NCBI GenBank assembly: GCA_027924585.1
Contig: BSBM01000261.1
Span: 3,241,501 to 3,305,500, forward strand
DNA length: 64,000 bases
Origin: Larix kaempferi
Taxonomy: Eukaryota; Streptophyta; Pinopsida; Pinales; Pinaceae
Direction: 5' to 3'
Shown here: one piece after another, positions 9,923 through 21,066 of the stretch
Layout of the letters: every line of letters begins with the position of its first letter
Numbering within the stretch: position 1 is the stretch's first letter
Notes under the pieces: generated by a model
What the model saw: the letters and a program-made list of their open reading frames with translations, nothing else
What the model was told of the DNA's origin: nothing
Databases searched by the model: none
Program-made: the position numbers and the translations under genes

Positions 9923-10905
9923 TGTAGAAATTTCTCCCTACGGATAGGTAGAAACTCTCTTAGGATAAAGCAGGATGTACTGACTCTATACTAAGACAAA
10001 AAAGAAACAAATGCTACCTTGAATCCCTAGATCTAACAAATATCTCAAGATTAAAATGCTAGAAAGGGTAGAAGAAGTTTGACTGACCTTCTATCCAAAC
10101 GCTTGTCTTTGTAGTTGCTCCAATCTCCAAGCCCTCACGAATGAACCTGTCAAAATGGAACCAAGACACAAGAATGCACTATTCTCTAGCAACCTGAAAC
10201 ATGAGTTAGGATCTAAATCTATGAAAGATACAAATCATATCATTAAAACAAAATTAACACACATGATTTGGGAAAACAAGACAAGTTATTCCATTACCAA
10301 CTTGAAGTCATATACAATAGTTGCTTGATGTCCAAGCCAACTTCCAGCTCCAAGTGCTTCCTCAAGCTATCTCTGCAGAAGTATGAAGATCATAGGTTTG
10401 ATGCCCCAAAAAGTCCTCTCTTTGGCCCATGGAAAGCTTCTCTCTTATAGCACATGGGAAGGCTAACCAACAAGAGAGAAGTGTGGATCTATGGAGGGTT
10501 TAGTGGATCAGGCCAGCTAAACAAAGAAGGAGTTAGGATCGAACCAAAGGTGGTAATCCCAACAAAATCTCCTCGAAGGTCGAAATCCCAAAATCCAAGG
10601 CAAAAAGGCTAATTTCAGACTACCGCGCCCCTATAACTGAGCATAACGCGGTAGTACTGCGCCCCAGAGAAGGAGCAACGCGCGGTAGTGCTAACTACCG
10701 CGCCCTTGTAGATGTGCAAGGAGCGGCAGTGCTCACAAACAGGGCTAAGTTGGGCTGGAAGATGGTAGAAAAAGGTTTTGCTTTCAGTATTCAGTCAATG
10801 GTTTTCACTCTGGATGTTCAGATGATCTTTAAGGGAAACTGTCGTTTAGGTCGGTAATGCAAGGATGCGACACTAATATGTAATGTGTAATATTGAGGTA
10901 TAACA
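9923..10905 (-). repeat. 5' LTR of the nested element (983 bp)
   Basis: On the - strand it runs from TGTTATACCTC at 10905 to TCTACA at 9923, so it has the standard TG...CA ends. It is nearly identical to the 3' LTR over 9949-10905. It contains the GC-rich hairpin trio at about 10617-10736. I could not fix a TATA box with confidence. Confidence 0.9.
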
Positions 10906-11147
10906 GGGAGTTACGAGGGAAAAATATTGTTTTGACTTTCTTTTTCTTTAACACTCTGGCAATTTTGTCGATTGTTCCTTGGATATATGGGAGAAATGTT
11001 CTTCCTAAGTTTTCTTGTTCATTGTTCCGATTTTTATTCCCTATGTCTTTTGCTCTCTTAAATGCTCTGTTAATATATTTTCTTTTGTAACCATTGTTTT
11101 AGAGGGTTTTTTCTAGGTATTTTAGTTCATCATCAAGGTGTTCCTTA
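10906..11147. repeat. 242-bp direct duplication, right copy
   Basis: Identical to 1782-2023. On the - strand it continues directly from the RT C-terminus at 11148 and reads KNRNNEQ-like and FPRNSLRN-like PLE connector sequence before stopping at the LTR edge. Confidence 0.9.
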
Positions 11148-11780
11148 TCGGAAATTCTGACTGCTCTTGTAGCGAGTGTGTGCAAAATTCCTAGTTTTTG
11201 TGAAGGGTGATGGTGTGAATTGGCATGTACATATGTGTCCATGTGGGTTTTCTTTCGGTATACTTGGTGAGATAGGGAGCTGCCATCCTTCTTAGTGATC
11301 ACGACGTCTAGGAAAGGAAGGGAGTTGTTTACTTGGATCTCCATGGTAAATTTTATGTGTTCAGATTGATTGTTCATATGCATTAGGAAGCCATCCAATT
11401 TCTCTCTTCCATGCGGCCAAATAAAGTTGGTGTCGTCCACAAATCGTTTCCATTCTTTTGGTTTTAGCGGGTAAGAATCCAATGCTTTCTTCTCAAAGTA
11501 TTCCATGTAGAGGTTGGCTATAACCGGGGAAAGGGGGGATCCCATTGCAACACTGCTAGTTTGCTCAAACATTTCTTCCTGAAAGGTGAAGTAGGTAGAT
11601 TTTAAACAAACTCTTACTAAGTTGGTTATCTATTTACTTGTGATCTCCTTCAACACATTGATTGCTTCTCCCACTGGGATTTTTGTGTAAAGTGAAACTA
11701 CAACGAAACTCACAAGCATATCCTTATCATCCATTTGTAAGTCTCTTATGTTTTCCACAAAATGTGTTGAAGTCAGCCGT
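11099..11780 (-). pseudogene. PLE reverse transcriptase, C-terminal half
   Basis: The - strand reads from a DMLVSFVVVSLYTKIP-like block (RT motif with the first catalytic region, D changed to V) at about 11720, through an in-frame stop near 11638, to an open stretch of 157 residues at 11572-11099. That stretch has the GSPLSPVIANLYMEYFE motif of motif B/C, the catalytic box RFVDDT, and the thumb-side LPFLDVVI block typical of Penelope RTs. Everything N-terminal is absent: the sequence jumps at about 11783 into the inverted 3' arm, so the copy was 5'-truncated on insertion. Confidence 0.85.
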
Positions 11781-11782
11781 CG

Positions 11783-12444
11783 CTAAGCATTCATCAATGA
11801 CAAACCACCATGTATGCACTGAAGAAGCAAAAGTCATAGCAGTTGAAGAAAACTACAATAAAAGACACATACGTGAAGCAATCAAAATTGAGAAACACCC
11901 AAGAAACTTCAACAGAGATGACGACCTCACCCTGTGCGAATCCTAGAAACCAATCATTTAATCCCTGAAAAATAAAAATTAGAAATTAGTAATTAAAAAT
12001 AAAAATTAAAAAATTAGAAACAATATTAATAATTAAAAAATTAGAATTAATATTAATAATAATAATATTAATTATAATAATAAATAGTAAATAAAAATAA
12101 AAACAAAATAAAAAATTAGAATTAACTAAATATAAGAATTAACTAAAGTAATAATAAAATAAGAATTAAATAAAAATAATAATAAATAAATATAATAATA
12201 AGAATTCACTAAAATATAACAATAATAATAATAACATAAAAATGAAATAAAATAATAACCTAAAAATAAAATAGAAAATAAAATAATAACCTAAAAATAA
12301 AATAGAAGTTAAATTAAAAGATAAGCTAAATAAATTAAATTGAAATTAAGGACAAATTAAAAGTTAAACAAAATATAACAAATAAGTATTAATTAAAAAA
12401 TATGTATAATAATGTAATTATAATAATAGAAAGAAATAAAAGAA

Positions 12445-12476
<32 letters not shown>

Positions 12477-12665
12477 AATAAACAAAGTTTGATTAATAGG
12501 TCGGCTCTTAGAATATTAATAAAACAAACAAACAATATTTATAAGGTGCAGATCCGTGGAGTTCTTTCGAGATAAATTTCTCTTGATGATGTCCACTCAA
12601 CTCTAGAGTCCAAAACGCGTCGAGAAGAAAAAATTGACACAAGTCTCCAATGCCCCTTAAAGATG
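11783..12665 (+). repeat. Right inverted arm of the PLE, with a GIY-YIG remnant on the + strand
   Basis: This is the inverted partner of 857-1606. On the + strand 11790-11946 repeats the GIY-YIG C-terminus (HSSMTNHH, then a basic tail). It is followed by an AT-rich 3' UTR equivalent (about 11960-12520) with a short (AT)n at 12447-12470 and the terminal block ending CCCC at 12656. Several A/T motifs are duplicated relative to the left arm. Confidence 0.85.
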
Positions 12666-12675
12666 ACTACAACCT

Positions 12676-12960
12676 GTGAAAGCCTTAATGAAACCGATAT
12701 ATGGGATGTTACTATCTAGAACCTGGGCCAAAAAGGTGCGAGGAACAATCCAAATGGACCTAAAGTATGCAATTGTCCCAATGTTCGAAGGTGAGTCCAA
12801 GAGATTGTATAGGGAAGCTAGATTTACATATGTGGTCAATGATCAGAGCATCCCCATAAAATACCATGTGCATGCCATGGAAGAAGACATGGGATGTTGC
12901 ATTCTAGCCATAGGTGAAGAACACAAAGACTCCTTATACACATTTGTCTCTGTCTCAAAC
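12676..12960 (+). pseudogene. Gypsy element A: C-terminal half of protease
   Basis: From 12697 the reading IYGMLLSRTWAKK continues the protease broken at 856 (IYGIFM there). It goes on through a conserved TYVVNDQS block and CCILAIGEE. The left edge lies in about 31 bases of filler next to the PLE arm. The frame is open from here into the RNase H-like domain. Confidence 0.8.
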
Positions 12961-13475
12961 CTTACACCCCCTTCAAGTCAGTTACGAGAAATGTATTTTG
13001 ATGGATCTTCATATAAGGGACAAGTAGGAGTAGGTGTAATTTTTTTCTCCCCAAATAAAGAAGATATTTCCTTGTCTTTGAAATTAAGATTTGAAACTAC
13101 AAATAATGTTCTTGAGTATGAAGCCTTGATTTTTGGATTATAAGTTGCTAAAAAAATGGGAGTCACATAGATTTTTGTTTTTGGAGATTCAGAATCAGTA
13201 GTCCAGCAAATTAGAAGTGTTTACTAAACTAAGCATCCCAGGATGAGGGCATACAGAAATCAATTGTGGGATTTAGTAGAAAACCTCTTTAGTTCTTTCA
13301 ACATCACTGTTATCCCAAGAGAAGAAAACCAAACATCAAATTCACTGGTTGTAGCTACCAATACATTTAAAGCTCCATTTGGCCCCAGACATAAGCAAGA
13401 GTCTGAGATGATACACAGGCCTTCCATACCTAGCAATCTGAAACATTGCAAGTGTTCGAAGACGACCATAAAATA
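12961..13475 (+). pseudogene. Gypsy element A: extra RNase H domain upstream of RT
   Basis: The reading has the layout of an archaeal-type RNase H: YFDGSS (first catalytic D), NNVLEYEALIFGL (catalytic E), FGDSESVVQQI (second D) and a C-terminal PREENQTSNSL block where the last catalytic D is replaced by N. Stops interrupt it at about 13141 and 13168. It lies between protease and RT, separate from the usual gypsy RNase H found after RT at 14740. Additional archaeal-type RNase H domains are known in Tat-lineage plant gypsy elements, so this supports a Tat-like affiliation. Confidence 0.75.
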
Positions 13476-14640
13476 AAGAGATTTATGGAGATGATTGAAG
13501 AATTTTCAAATTCTTGCATAGATCAAGATGAAGACAAGGAGGAAAATGAATAAATTCCTCTAGAAGGGAAGAAGGAAAATATGAAGCAAATCTTGAATTA
13601 AGCAGCAAGATAGCAAGTCATAAGATCTTACAGGTCAAGAACCATTTCATCCCCAAAGGCCTAGTACCATTAGAGACGATTTTTGCTATAAATGACATCC
13701 TTGTGAATCCTATGGTGCATCCAAAGGAGAAAGATGTAGAACAAGTAAGTGTTTGTACAACAAAAGATCCCAAATTTATCAAATTGTCAAAACTATTGCC
13801 TGCTGAAGTGAAACAAAGATATTTAAATATTTTCAAAGAATATGTAAATATATTTGCATGGAAATATGAATATATTAAGATATATGATACATCTATAATT
13901 CAAAATAAAATATATTTGAATCCTGGGGTTAAGCCTTTCAAGAAAAAGCTTAGATATACTAATCCCATGTTGTTTCCCATAATTGGAAAAGAGGTAAGGA
14001 AATGATTAGATAAAAAAATAACAATTCCTTTGAGATACTTTGAGTGGGTAGAAAACCTGGTACCAGTAAGGAAAAAGAGTGGAGAAATCAGATTTTGTGT
14101 GGATTTCATAAACTTAAATAAGTTCTCTTTAAAGGAAAATTACCCATTGCCAAAAATGGATCAGATTTTGCAAAGGGTGGTTGGAGAAAATAATATTTCA
14201 ATGATGGATGTATTTTCAAGATACAATGAAGTTTCTATGAGCAAAGAAGACAGAGAAAAGACAACATTCACTATCCCATGTGGCACATTTATGTATGATA
14301 AAATTGCTTTTGGGCTAATGAATGTAGGGGCTACTTTTCAACAAGCAATGGATATAACATTTGTGGGAGAAAAGGATAAGTTTATAGTGATTTATCTAGA
14401 TGATATAACTATTTTTTCAAAAATAGATGAAGAGCACTTGTCACACTTGAAGCAGACCTCTAACAAGTGTAGGAAGTATGGGATGTGTATAAACCACAAG
14501 AAGCCACATTTTGCCTTAAATGAAGGAAAATTGTTGTGGCATATTGTATCCAAATATGGGGTAAAGATAGATCCAGAGAGGGTGGCTGCAATTCAAATCG
14601 ATAGACATCCCCATAAATGAAGGAGGTCCAATATTTCATA
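13476..14640 (+). pseudogene. Gypsy element A: reverse transcriptase
   Basis: After a degraded linker, 13703-14620 carries the gypsy RT palm and fingers. Visible blocks are FAWKYEYI (start of the domain), VPVRKKSGEIRFCVDF (motif 1), NYPLPKMDQIL, FSRYNEVSMS in place of FSGYNQI, CGTFMYDKIAFGLMNVGATFQ, and the catalytic box IYLDDITIF with both Asp residues present. One stop lies near 14003. The thumb runs to about 14620, then a frameshift leads into FIGKLNFLRIYIPN. Confidence 0.85.
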
Positions 14641-15150
14641 GGGAAACTAAATTTTCTAAGGATATATATTCCAAATCTAGTAGATCCGATAAAGGCCATT
14701 TACCAGCATGCTCAAAACATGTAATGAAGTGAAATGGACCAAGGAGTCAAAATAAGCTTTCCAACAGCTTAAGACATCCATAGGGGAAGATCCAGTTTTG
14801 ATCAACCCTGATTATACCAAGCCATTCCTGGTGTTTTCTTTTTCCTCCACTAATACTATTGTAGCTGTTCTAATACAAAAGAATCAAGAGGGAAATGAAC
14901 AACCAACCCACGTTTTTCAACAAAGCCTTAGAGATTCATAACTAAAGTACAGTCTAATGGAAAAGCAGGATTATGCCATGGTAAAAGCTCTAAAATATTT
15001 TAAATGCTATCTAATTGCATTCCCATGTAATTGCATATGTCCCACATAGCACTGTGAAAGATATTATCTTCAAAACAGACAGTGAAGGAATAAGAGGAAA
15101 ATGGATTTCCAAAATACAGGAGTATGATCTAAAATCAAGCCTACAAAGCT
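14641..15150 (+). pseudogene. Gypsy element A: RNase H following RT
   Basis: Fragments in two frames give the connection FIGKLNFLRIYIPN and the RNase H blocks KPFLVFSFSS (catalytic D replaced by S), VLIQKNQEGNEQP, LKYSLMEKQDYAMVKALK (catalytic E position) and a degraded C-terminus. Stops are frequent, so this copy is dead. Confidence 0.75.
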
Positions 15151-15359
15151 AGTAAAAGGTTAGGGTTAGCATAACTGTTGGCTGAGTCAAATTGTGAAGC
15201 ATTAGACTTGAATTTGGTGGTTGAATTAATTTGAAGGAGAATAAATAGGGAACAATGATGATATTGACATAAGGTCTAAGAATGTAAATCCTACATTCTC
15301 GGAATCCCCATGGAACAGGGATATTATTTTTTATTTGATACATCTTGATTGTACACAAT

Positions 15360-16560
15360 ATATGAGAAAACCACAGGCAAGGTCTCTGAACTGCAAGCTA
15401 TCAAATATTACATATTGGATGAATACCTTTATTGGAAATATCCTCAAGTTATATTTCTAAATTGTGGAATAGAAGAAGAAACATAGGGGATAATTACAAA
15501 ACTCCATAAATGCATATGTGGAGGACTTCATGCTTGGAGAGCCACAACCTATAAAGTTTTGAGAGCAGGGTACTATTGGGCTAAGTTTTTTTCTGATACT
15601 AATCATATGGAAAGAGCATGTGTTGAATGTCAAATATTCATAGGGAAACAAAAGTTGAAGCCCTTACCTTTGAATCCCATAAAAACATCTACTTCTTTCC
15701 AACAATGGGTCCTAGATTTAATTGGAGAGATAAATCCTCACTTCAATAGTCAGCATAGATGGATCGTAAAATCAAATGAATACTTCACTGAGTGGGTTGA
15801 ATAAATACCAACTAGATCATTAATTGACACTATGATAATCAAATTCCTCGAGGAGAATATTTTGTCAAGATTTGGATTACCAAGAAAGATCATTGTTGAT
15901 AATGCTCAAGCTTTTAGGTTAGTCAAAATGATTGAATTTTGTCAAAAATAAAATATGGAGTTGGGGCATTCCACACCATATTATCCACAGGGAAATGTAT
16001 TAGTTGAATCATCAAACAAAATCCTACTTATGATAATAAAGAAGATGTTAGAAAATAAAAAGGTTTGGGATGTAAATCTACGGTATGCTCTCTAGGCTAA
16101 TAGAATAAGTGTCAAAAGATCCATTGGAACCTCCCCTTTTCAATTGGTGTATTGAAAAGAATGAGTTATTCCCATCCAATTGGGACAACATGTGTTGAAA
16201 TTGATCCTTAATGAAATAGAGGAGCAAAATTATATGGCCAAGAGAATGTACAAGTTAATATAAATACAACAAGACATGGAGCAGGTTTGTTTGAAATTGC
16301 AAGAGCATTAGATGAAAATGAAAAATACTTTTTATAAGAAGGCCAGAGCAAGAGATTTTTAGCCATGGGACTTAGTTCTAAAATGGGACTCAAGAAGAGA
16401 AGGTAGGGGTAAGCATGGAAATTTTGATAACCTTTGGATGGGCCCTTATCTCATATCAGTTGTACAAGACAACACTACTTTCATTATCACAGAGCTAAAT
16501 GGAAAAATGTTGAAGACTGCTGTCAATGGGAGACTCCTTAGATGTTTCTTCATGTACTGA
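15360..16560 (+). pseudogene. Gypsy element A: integrase
   Basis: The zinc-binding region (about 15500-15660) has CGGLHAWRATTYKVLRAGYYW and ERACVECQ. The catalytic core shows WVLDLIGEINP (first D), IIVDNAQAF (second D) and YYPQGNVLVESSNK (E). A C-terminal region with WDLVLKW and FDNLWMGPYLI is the GPY/F module used in chromatin or DNA contact, ending at about 16560. At least six in-frame stops are present. Confidence 0.85.
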
Positions 16561-17677
16561 AATTCCATAAAAGTATCGTAAAATCATTATACATAGTAGA
16601 ATAGAAGTTTTTAAATTATGCTTTGCTTCCATTTCAAGTTATTCAAGCTTTTTAATTTCCAGTTTTACATTTTCCATGTCTGTAAATACTATTGTAAGTT
16701 GAATATATTTGAAGTTGGAAATGACTCATGAGATATGAATCCATAGTGCAACATAAGGCACTAGTCTACAGTTCTCAGCAGTCTATGAAGAAAATAGCTA
16801 TCCTTGCTGGAGCCATTGTTAGTACTAGTATTTTTGTAGAGTTTTTGGCCTTCCAAAAGTTGAAAAAATGTTGAAGGCTTAAACCTTAGCACATGAGGAG
16901 TTAAAATCCAAAAACATATATAAGAGTCTAGCCCTATATCGAAAGGAAATGGCAGAGTACGGGACCACAGGATGGGATCCAAGTACTAAAGAAAAGCAAT
17001 AGAACATCATTGATCTAAGAAAGATCAACGATTAGGTGTGATAGTGCGTCTGAATGGTGCTAGCAAGATAAAGGGAAACATCGAGATAATAAGAAATGTA
17101 GCCGCTAGATAAATGGTTCAAATTAATAACATGATGAAAATGTGTACACATGTTAATTTTCTCTGACAAGGAGTTGTACTCGATGTCTCCAAGGACATGT
17201 GGTTAGTCTTGAGTGTGAAATCCTTGCAAAATATTTTTGCAATACTACTGATATTGGGGGGAGTTATCGATATTGGAAACCCCCGGTTTCTTCCCGAAAC
17301 TTCTAAGCAACAAAGGTCCCACACTAACAAAGTGTGACACTATCGAATACACATTGGTCCCCATCCAAGAGATATGTGTCAGATGGGACCTAGTGAATTA
17401 TGATGGCATCATCCAAAAAAGCGCCAAATGAAAAGTTTCTAGTTGTTCCAAATTTTAAAAGGAATCTGTTAAAAAGGAAAATCACAAATTTTAAAATATT
17501 ATCCGATTTATCTAAAAAAGGAAAGTAACGTCTGAGCCTCTATGCTTGTCCAGCGAAGCCTGTCTACCGGAATTCTCCGAACACCATCAAATTTTCACCC
17601 GGGTATTTACCGTATAATCCTTTTACCAAATTACTTGTTTTTATGGTCTATCAAACAATAATTGACCCTAATTTTCC
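16561..17677 (+). other. Spacer between integrase and the additional ORF of gypsy A
   Basis: No open frame longer than about 75 codons and no recognisable domain. It is AT-rich with no clear LTR boundary. It may be the region through which a subgenomic or spliced transcript for the downstream ORF is made, but nothing in the sequence shows this directly. Confidence 0.4.
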
Positions 17678-19043
17678 ATGATAATCCCTACACTTCCATT
17701 TATCCTATCAGTTGAGACTTGTACCCCACCAATGGATCAGAAGTCCAAACCCAAGTTGCCTAAATCCATCTTTGTTGGTGATGAACACATTTATGACAAT
17801 CATGCCAACATCTTTGATACCATAATAACCAGTTCGAAATTAAGCCTTACTATCCAGGAGTTCAAATCAATGTCAATTGTAGATCAATACCCTTATCATT
17901 TATGGGACTCCAACCTTGCTAGAAACGTTCCCCCCCGCTCAATTTATTTCCTATAATTCATAGCTTGGTTCTCAACAGAGTATTCCCCAAGTAAGAAAGA
18001 TATTTTGTTATCCAGCCTTTCCGAAACCCTATGGAGTATAAATGACATTACCCTCCAAACGATGTTTTTCATACCAGAGTTTCTTGCAATTCATACCCTA
18101 GATGAGTGAAAGATTGCATCTTCTTATCAAACCATAAGCCCTCCTGACATAAATCTATTTTTACTAAAACACCTAGAAAAAAGAGTTGTTCTTACTTCAT
18201 CCCCTGCACTATATGATACTGTAGTATTTTCTGATATCTCAAAGAAAACCATATCTTGATCTGTACATCCATGGGATACGGAAATGATGAGAAAGTAGAT
18301 GCTATAATTTTAGGTTTTCTTCTTAGATTGAATACTATACCTGCAAGAAATATTCCCAAGTATGATCTCTGTAAGCTCATAATTGAATCAATCCATGAAC
18401 AAGTAGAAGAATTTCCAACTCTCAGAAGGTTCAAATATCCTTCCTATCTATTTTATATGTTTTTATATAAAAAAATTGAACACCATAAGTGTTTGAATTT
18501 GAGGATGACAGATGAAAGTGAAGACCCAATTCCAGTACATAATTGGAGTGACTTAATTCTAAGAAGATCTGAAAACCCCAATTATACTAAGTTTACCAAC
18601 ATGGTAATAAAGATTACCTACACTGTTATTCATGAATCTGCACACCCTAGGATGTTTGCTGAAAATAATAAGTGGCTACAGTTCACCCCTGATACAATGC
18701 TAGGTGGCTGGTTTCTATATGAAGAGTACACAATAATTAGAGTTTATGGTTTCACGGAAGATCCTTACCAGATCCCAATTTTCCTCACACCGATGGTTTT
18801 TGCAATGGAGTTTGCAAGGCATAGAGTTTTGGCAGGTGAAATGCATTTTCATCATTTCAGACATAGAAGAACATTCTTAATGCCACAAGAGATAGGACCT
18901 TTCTAGCTCAAAGGTTTGAAGGCTCTACAATACATGGAAGGTTTCTTAAATAGGTTACATTTTATGAAGGTAGAAGTTGGAGCTTATGATCCTCATGGAA
19001 TCATCTCCAAACAAAGAATAAAAAACAAATTATGCTTATGAGC
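17678..19043 (+). pseudogene. Additional ORF of gypsy A, N-terminal part, function unknown
   Basis: Two open stretches, 17678-17956 and 18256-18906, lie in the place where Athila/Tat-type elements carry an extra ORF between integrase and 3' LTR. The first begins near MDQKSKPKLPKSIF. The second, 216 codons, contains EDPIPVHNW, GGWFLYEEY and HFHHFRHRR. No transmembrane segment or known catalytic motif is visible. The joining region has stops. The ORF is cut by a solo LTR at 19049 and continues at 21067. I cannot assign a function; an env-like label would be unsupported. Confidence 0.6.
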
Positions 19044-19048
19044 TTATG
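19044..19048. repeat. 5-bp target duplication TTATG of the solo LTR
   Basis: TTATG at 19044-19048 is repeated at 21067-21071, exactly flanking the LTR. Confidence 0.85.
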
Positions 19049-21066
19049 TGTAATGTCCCTTCTTAGGAATTTTATTAAAATGACAATTTTTCACTTTTTT
19101 CCCTAGTTTGACCTTTTACTAGTTTTGATCTCTAGGTCCCAAATTTGCCCCAAATGATCCCAAATATTCTGAGAAGGTATATGAATGATATTAGAACATA
19201 AATATGTGTTTAAGGGATGCCTTTGGACCTTTAAAATACTTCTACAAATCCTCCTTCAATTCTGATCAATCTAGGTAACTTTACTAGTGATTTCCCTTTG
19301 ACTAGTATTGGTCTCTAGGTCTCAAATTGACTCCAAATGCCTTCAAATCTTCAAGGAAGGTGTATGAATGATATTAGAACTTTAATATGATGTTTATGGA
19401 TGAAATATGTCCACCAAAAGAACTCTGCAAACTCTCTTAAGATTCTGGATGAATTATGCAATTTTACTAGTAATTTGGGGTTCAAATCCCCATGGGGTAA
19501 GTACTGAAAATGGCTTCCCAAATGCCTCCAAACCCACTCAAATTTATGAACAGAGGTATGTAAGGTGTTAATTATGTTATTAAAGTCTCATATTCACCAT
19601 TAATGGATTATTACAACTGTTCTCACCCTCTCCCATTCAACTACAAAAATCCCCAATTCAACCCTTGGGGAAATGGCACTATTTCACCTCCCAATACAAC
19701 TAAACTGAGTAAAAATGCTTCAAATGCTCAAGTACAGTACATGAAACTTGTAGAAAACATCCATGGCAGTATATTTATCACAAATATATCAGATAATAAT
19801 CCATTCATTCGAAATCATCAGCATTACATTGATTCACAACAAGGTAGTGGGGAAATGGCACTGTTCTTTCATTAAAATTGAGATTTATACATTTCTACTT
19901 GGAATTTCGACCTGAAACTTTCTGGAGATGAAGAACAGAGTATTTAATCCATATTACAAAATAAATTGTGCATTAAAATATCCCCCAAAGAGTACAATAG
20001 CTCACCAAAAACGCCCTCCCTCAAGGATCAAGAATATGCCATCAAAACTGGAAATGGTTGAAGGAGTGAGCTGCAATACAAGAAACAATGAGCTGCCCTG
20101 TAGTTTACACCTGCAAATAAAGACTCCATTAAAGCTCCAAATGAAATTTTTGAGTGGCTTTTCCAATTACCAACTTGGATGGGAATCTTTCACCCTCGAA
20201 ATTGGCCAAGGCAAGAAACTAGTCATCCACTAGCTCTCCCTCTTCACAAATGCAATTGCAAATTATACAAATGATCAAAATATGGTTTCATTCTTTGTTA
20301 TTTACATTTATAAACTTCGAATGTCCTCCATGGGTTGAATTCCTTCCAAGAGACTCATGCCAACTCAAGTTGGGAAGACATTCCAAAGAGCTACAACAAT
20401 TCCTAGTCTCCCACTTCCACCAAATCACATGTGGAAGCATCTTAGTTTCCCTAACACCCTTGAGCGCCCTCTTGGAGTCTATTTTTAGCCCTGACATGTC
20501 ATATATGTCATATGTCAGCCTTCAGGTCTGATTTGTGTCATAGGTGTCATAGCATCTTCATCATTGTTGTCATAGAGCTAGGGAATCTAGCCCAAGTGTC
20601 TCACTAGCTCCAAATTGCCTCTTCCTCTTCCATGGGAGTTACTCTTCCTCTATATTTCGACCTTGGATGAGTCATGCAATTAATAATACCTTTTGGACTT
20701 CCCCAAGTATGTTACCATTCACCTTGAATTCGAATTGGTGAGAGAATGATGCCAAGTGTAATGGGGAAATCTAGCCATATGTGGGTCCCACTTCCTCCAT
20801 GTGTCTTCATGATGAAATGCCACTTTGATTTTCACTTGTATACATTTATTTATCTCCTTTATTAAATATTTATGTCATTCTAATGTTCAAACATCATTTA
20901 TTATCCCCATTATTCCAAATCCCAAAGCTTCCACCCCAAACCTAGGAAACTAGTAATTTTTCTCCTTGGCAATTATTTGACCTTTAGCATCAATTTGACA
21001 AACTCTAATGAATAGGGCCAATGTGATTAGGCCATTGTGACCCAATACCAAATTTGGGACATGACA
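19049..21066. repeat. Solo LTR, 2018 bp
   Basis: It begins TGTAATGTCCC and ends GGGACATGACA, an inverted pair with TG...CA ends, and is flanked by TTATG on both sides. There is no coding content. Inside, a segment of about 180 bp with CTAGTTTTGATCTCTAGG (near 19120) recurs in diverged form near 19300. Its size and flanking duplication show an LTR element that was lost by LTR-LTR recombination. Confidence 0.85.

Larger units (their letters stand above)
2022..10905 (-). mobile_element. Nested non-autonomous LTR retrotransposon (Tat/Ogre-like) with gag-protease only
   Basis: On the - strand the order is 5' LTR (10905-9923), primer site (9914-9897), a 2-kb leader with GC-rich hairpins, one intact gag/protease ORF (7912-6368), a tandem array of pseudoknot-like units (6358-4080), an unremarkable 3' region, a polypurine tract (2994-2980) and the 3' LTR (2979-2022). 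There is no RT, RNase H or integrase coding sequence in any frame, so movement would need proteins from a relative. The protease and zinc-knuckle region resembles element D at 35590. LTRs are nearly identical over their shared length, so the insertion is young relative to its surroundings. Confidence 0.85.
857..12665 (-). mobile_element. Penelope-like retroelement (PLE), 5'-truncated, with an inverted copy of its own 3' end
   Basis: PLEs encode a reverse transcriptase joined to a GIY-YIG endonuclease. Reading the - strand, the order is: an inverted copy of the 3' end (12665-11783), the C-terminal part of RT (11780-11099), a connector, a nested LTR element (10905-2022), the GIY-YIG domain (about 1750-1447) and an AT-rich 3' UTR (1446-857). 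The RT keeps an FVDD box, and the endonuclease keeps a GIY-like start plus the CxC pair typical of the family. PLEs often carry partial inverted copies of themselves, as seen here. Plant PLEs are known from conifers. The insertion lies in the protease of gypsy A. Confidence 0.85.
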
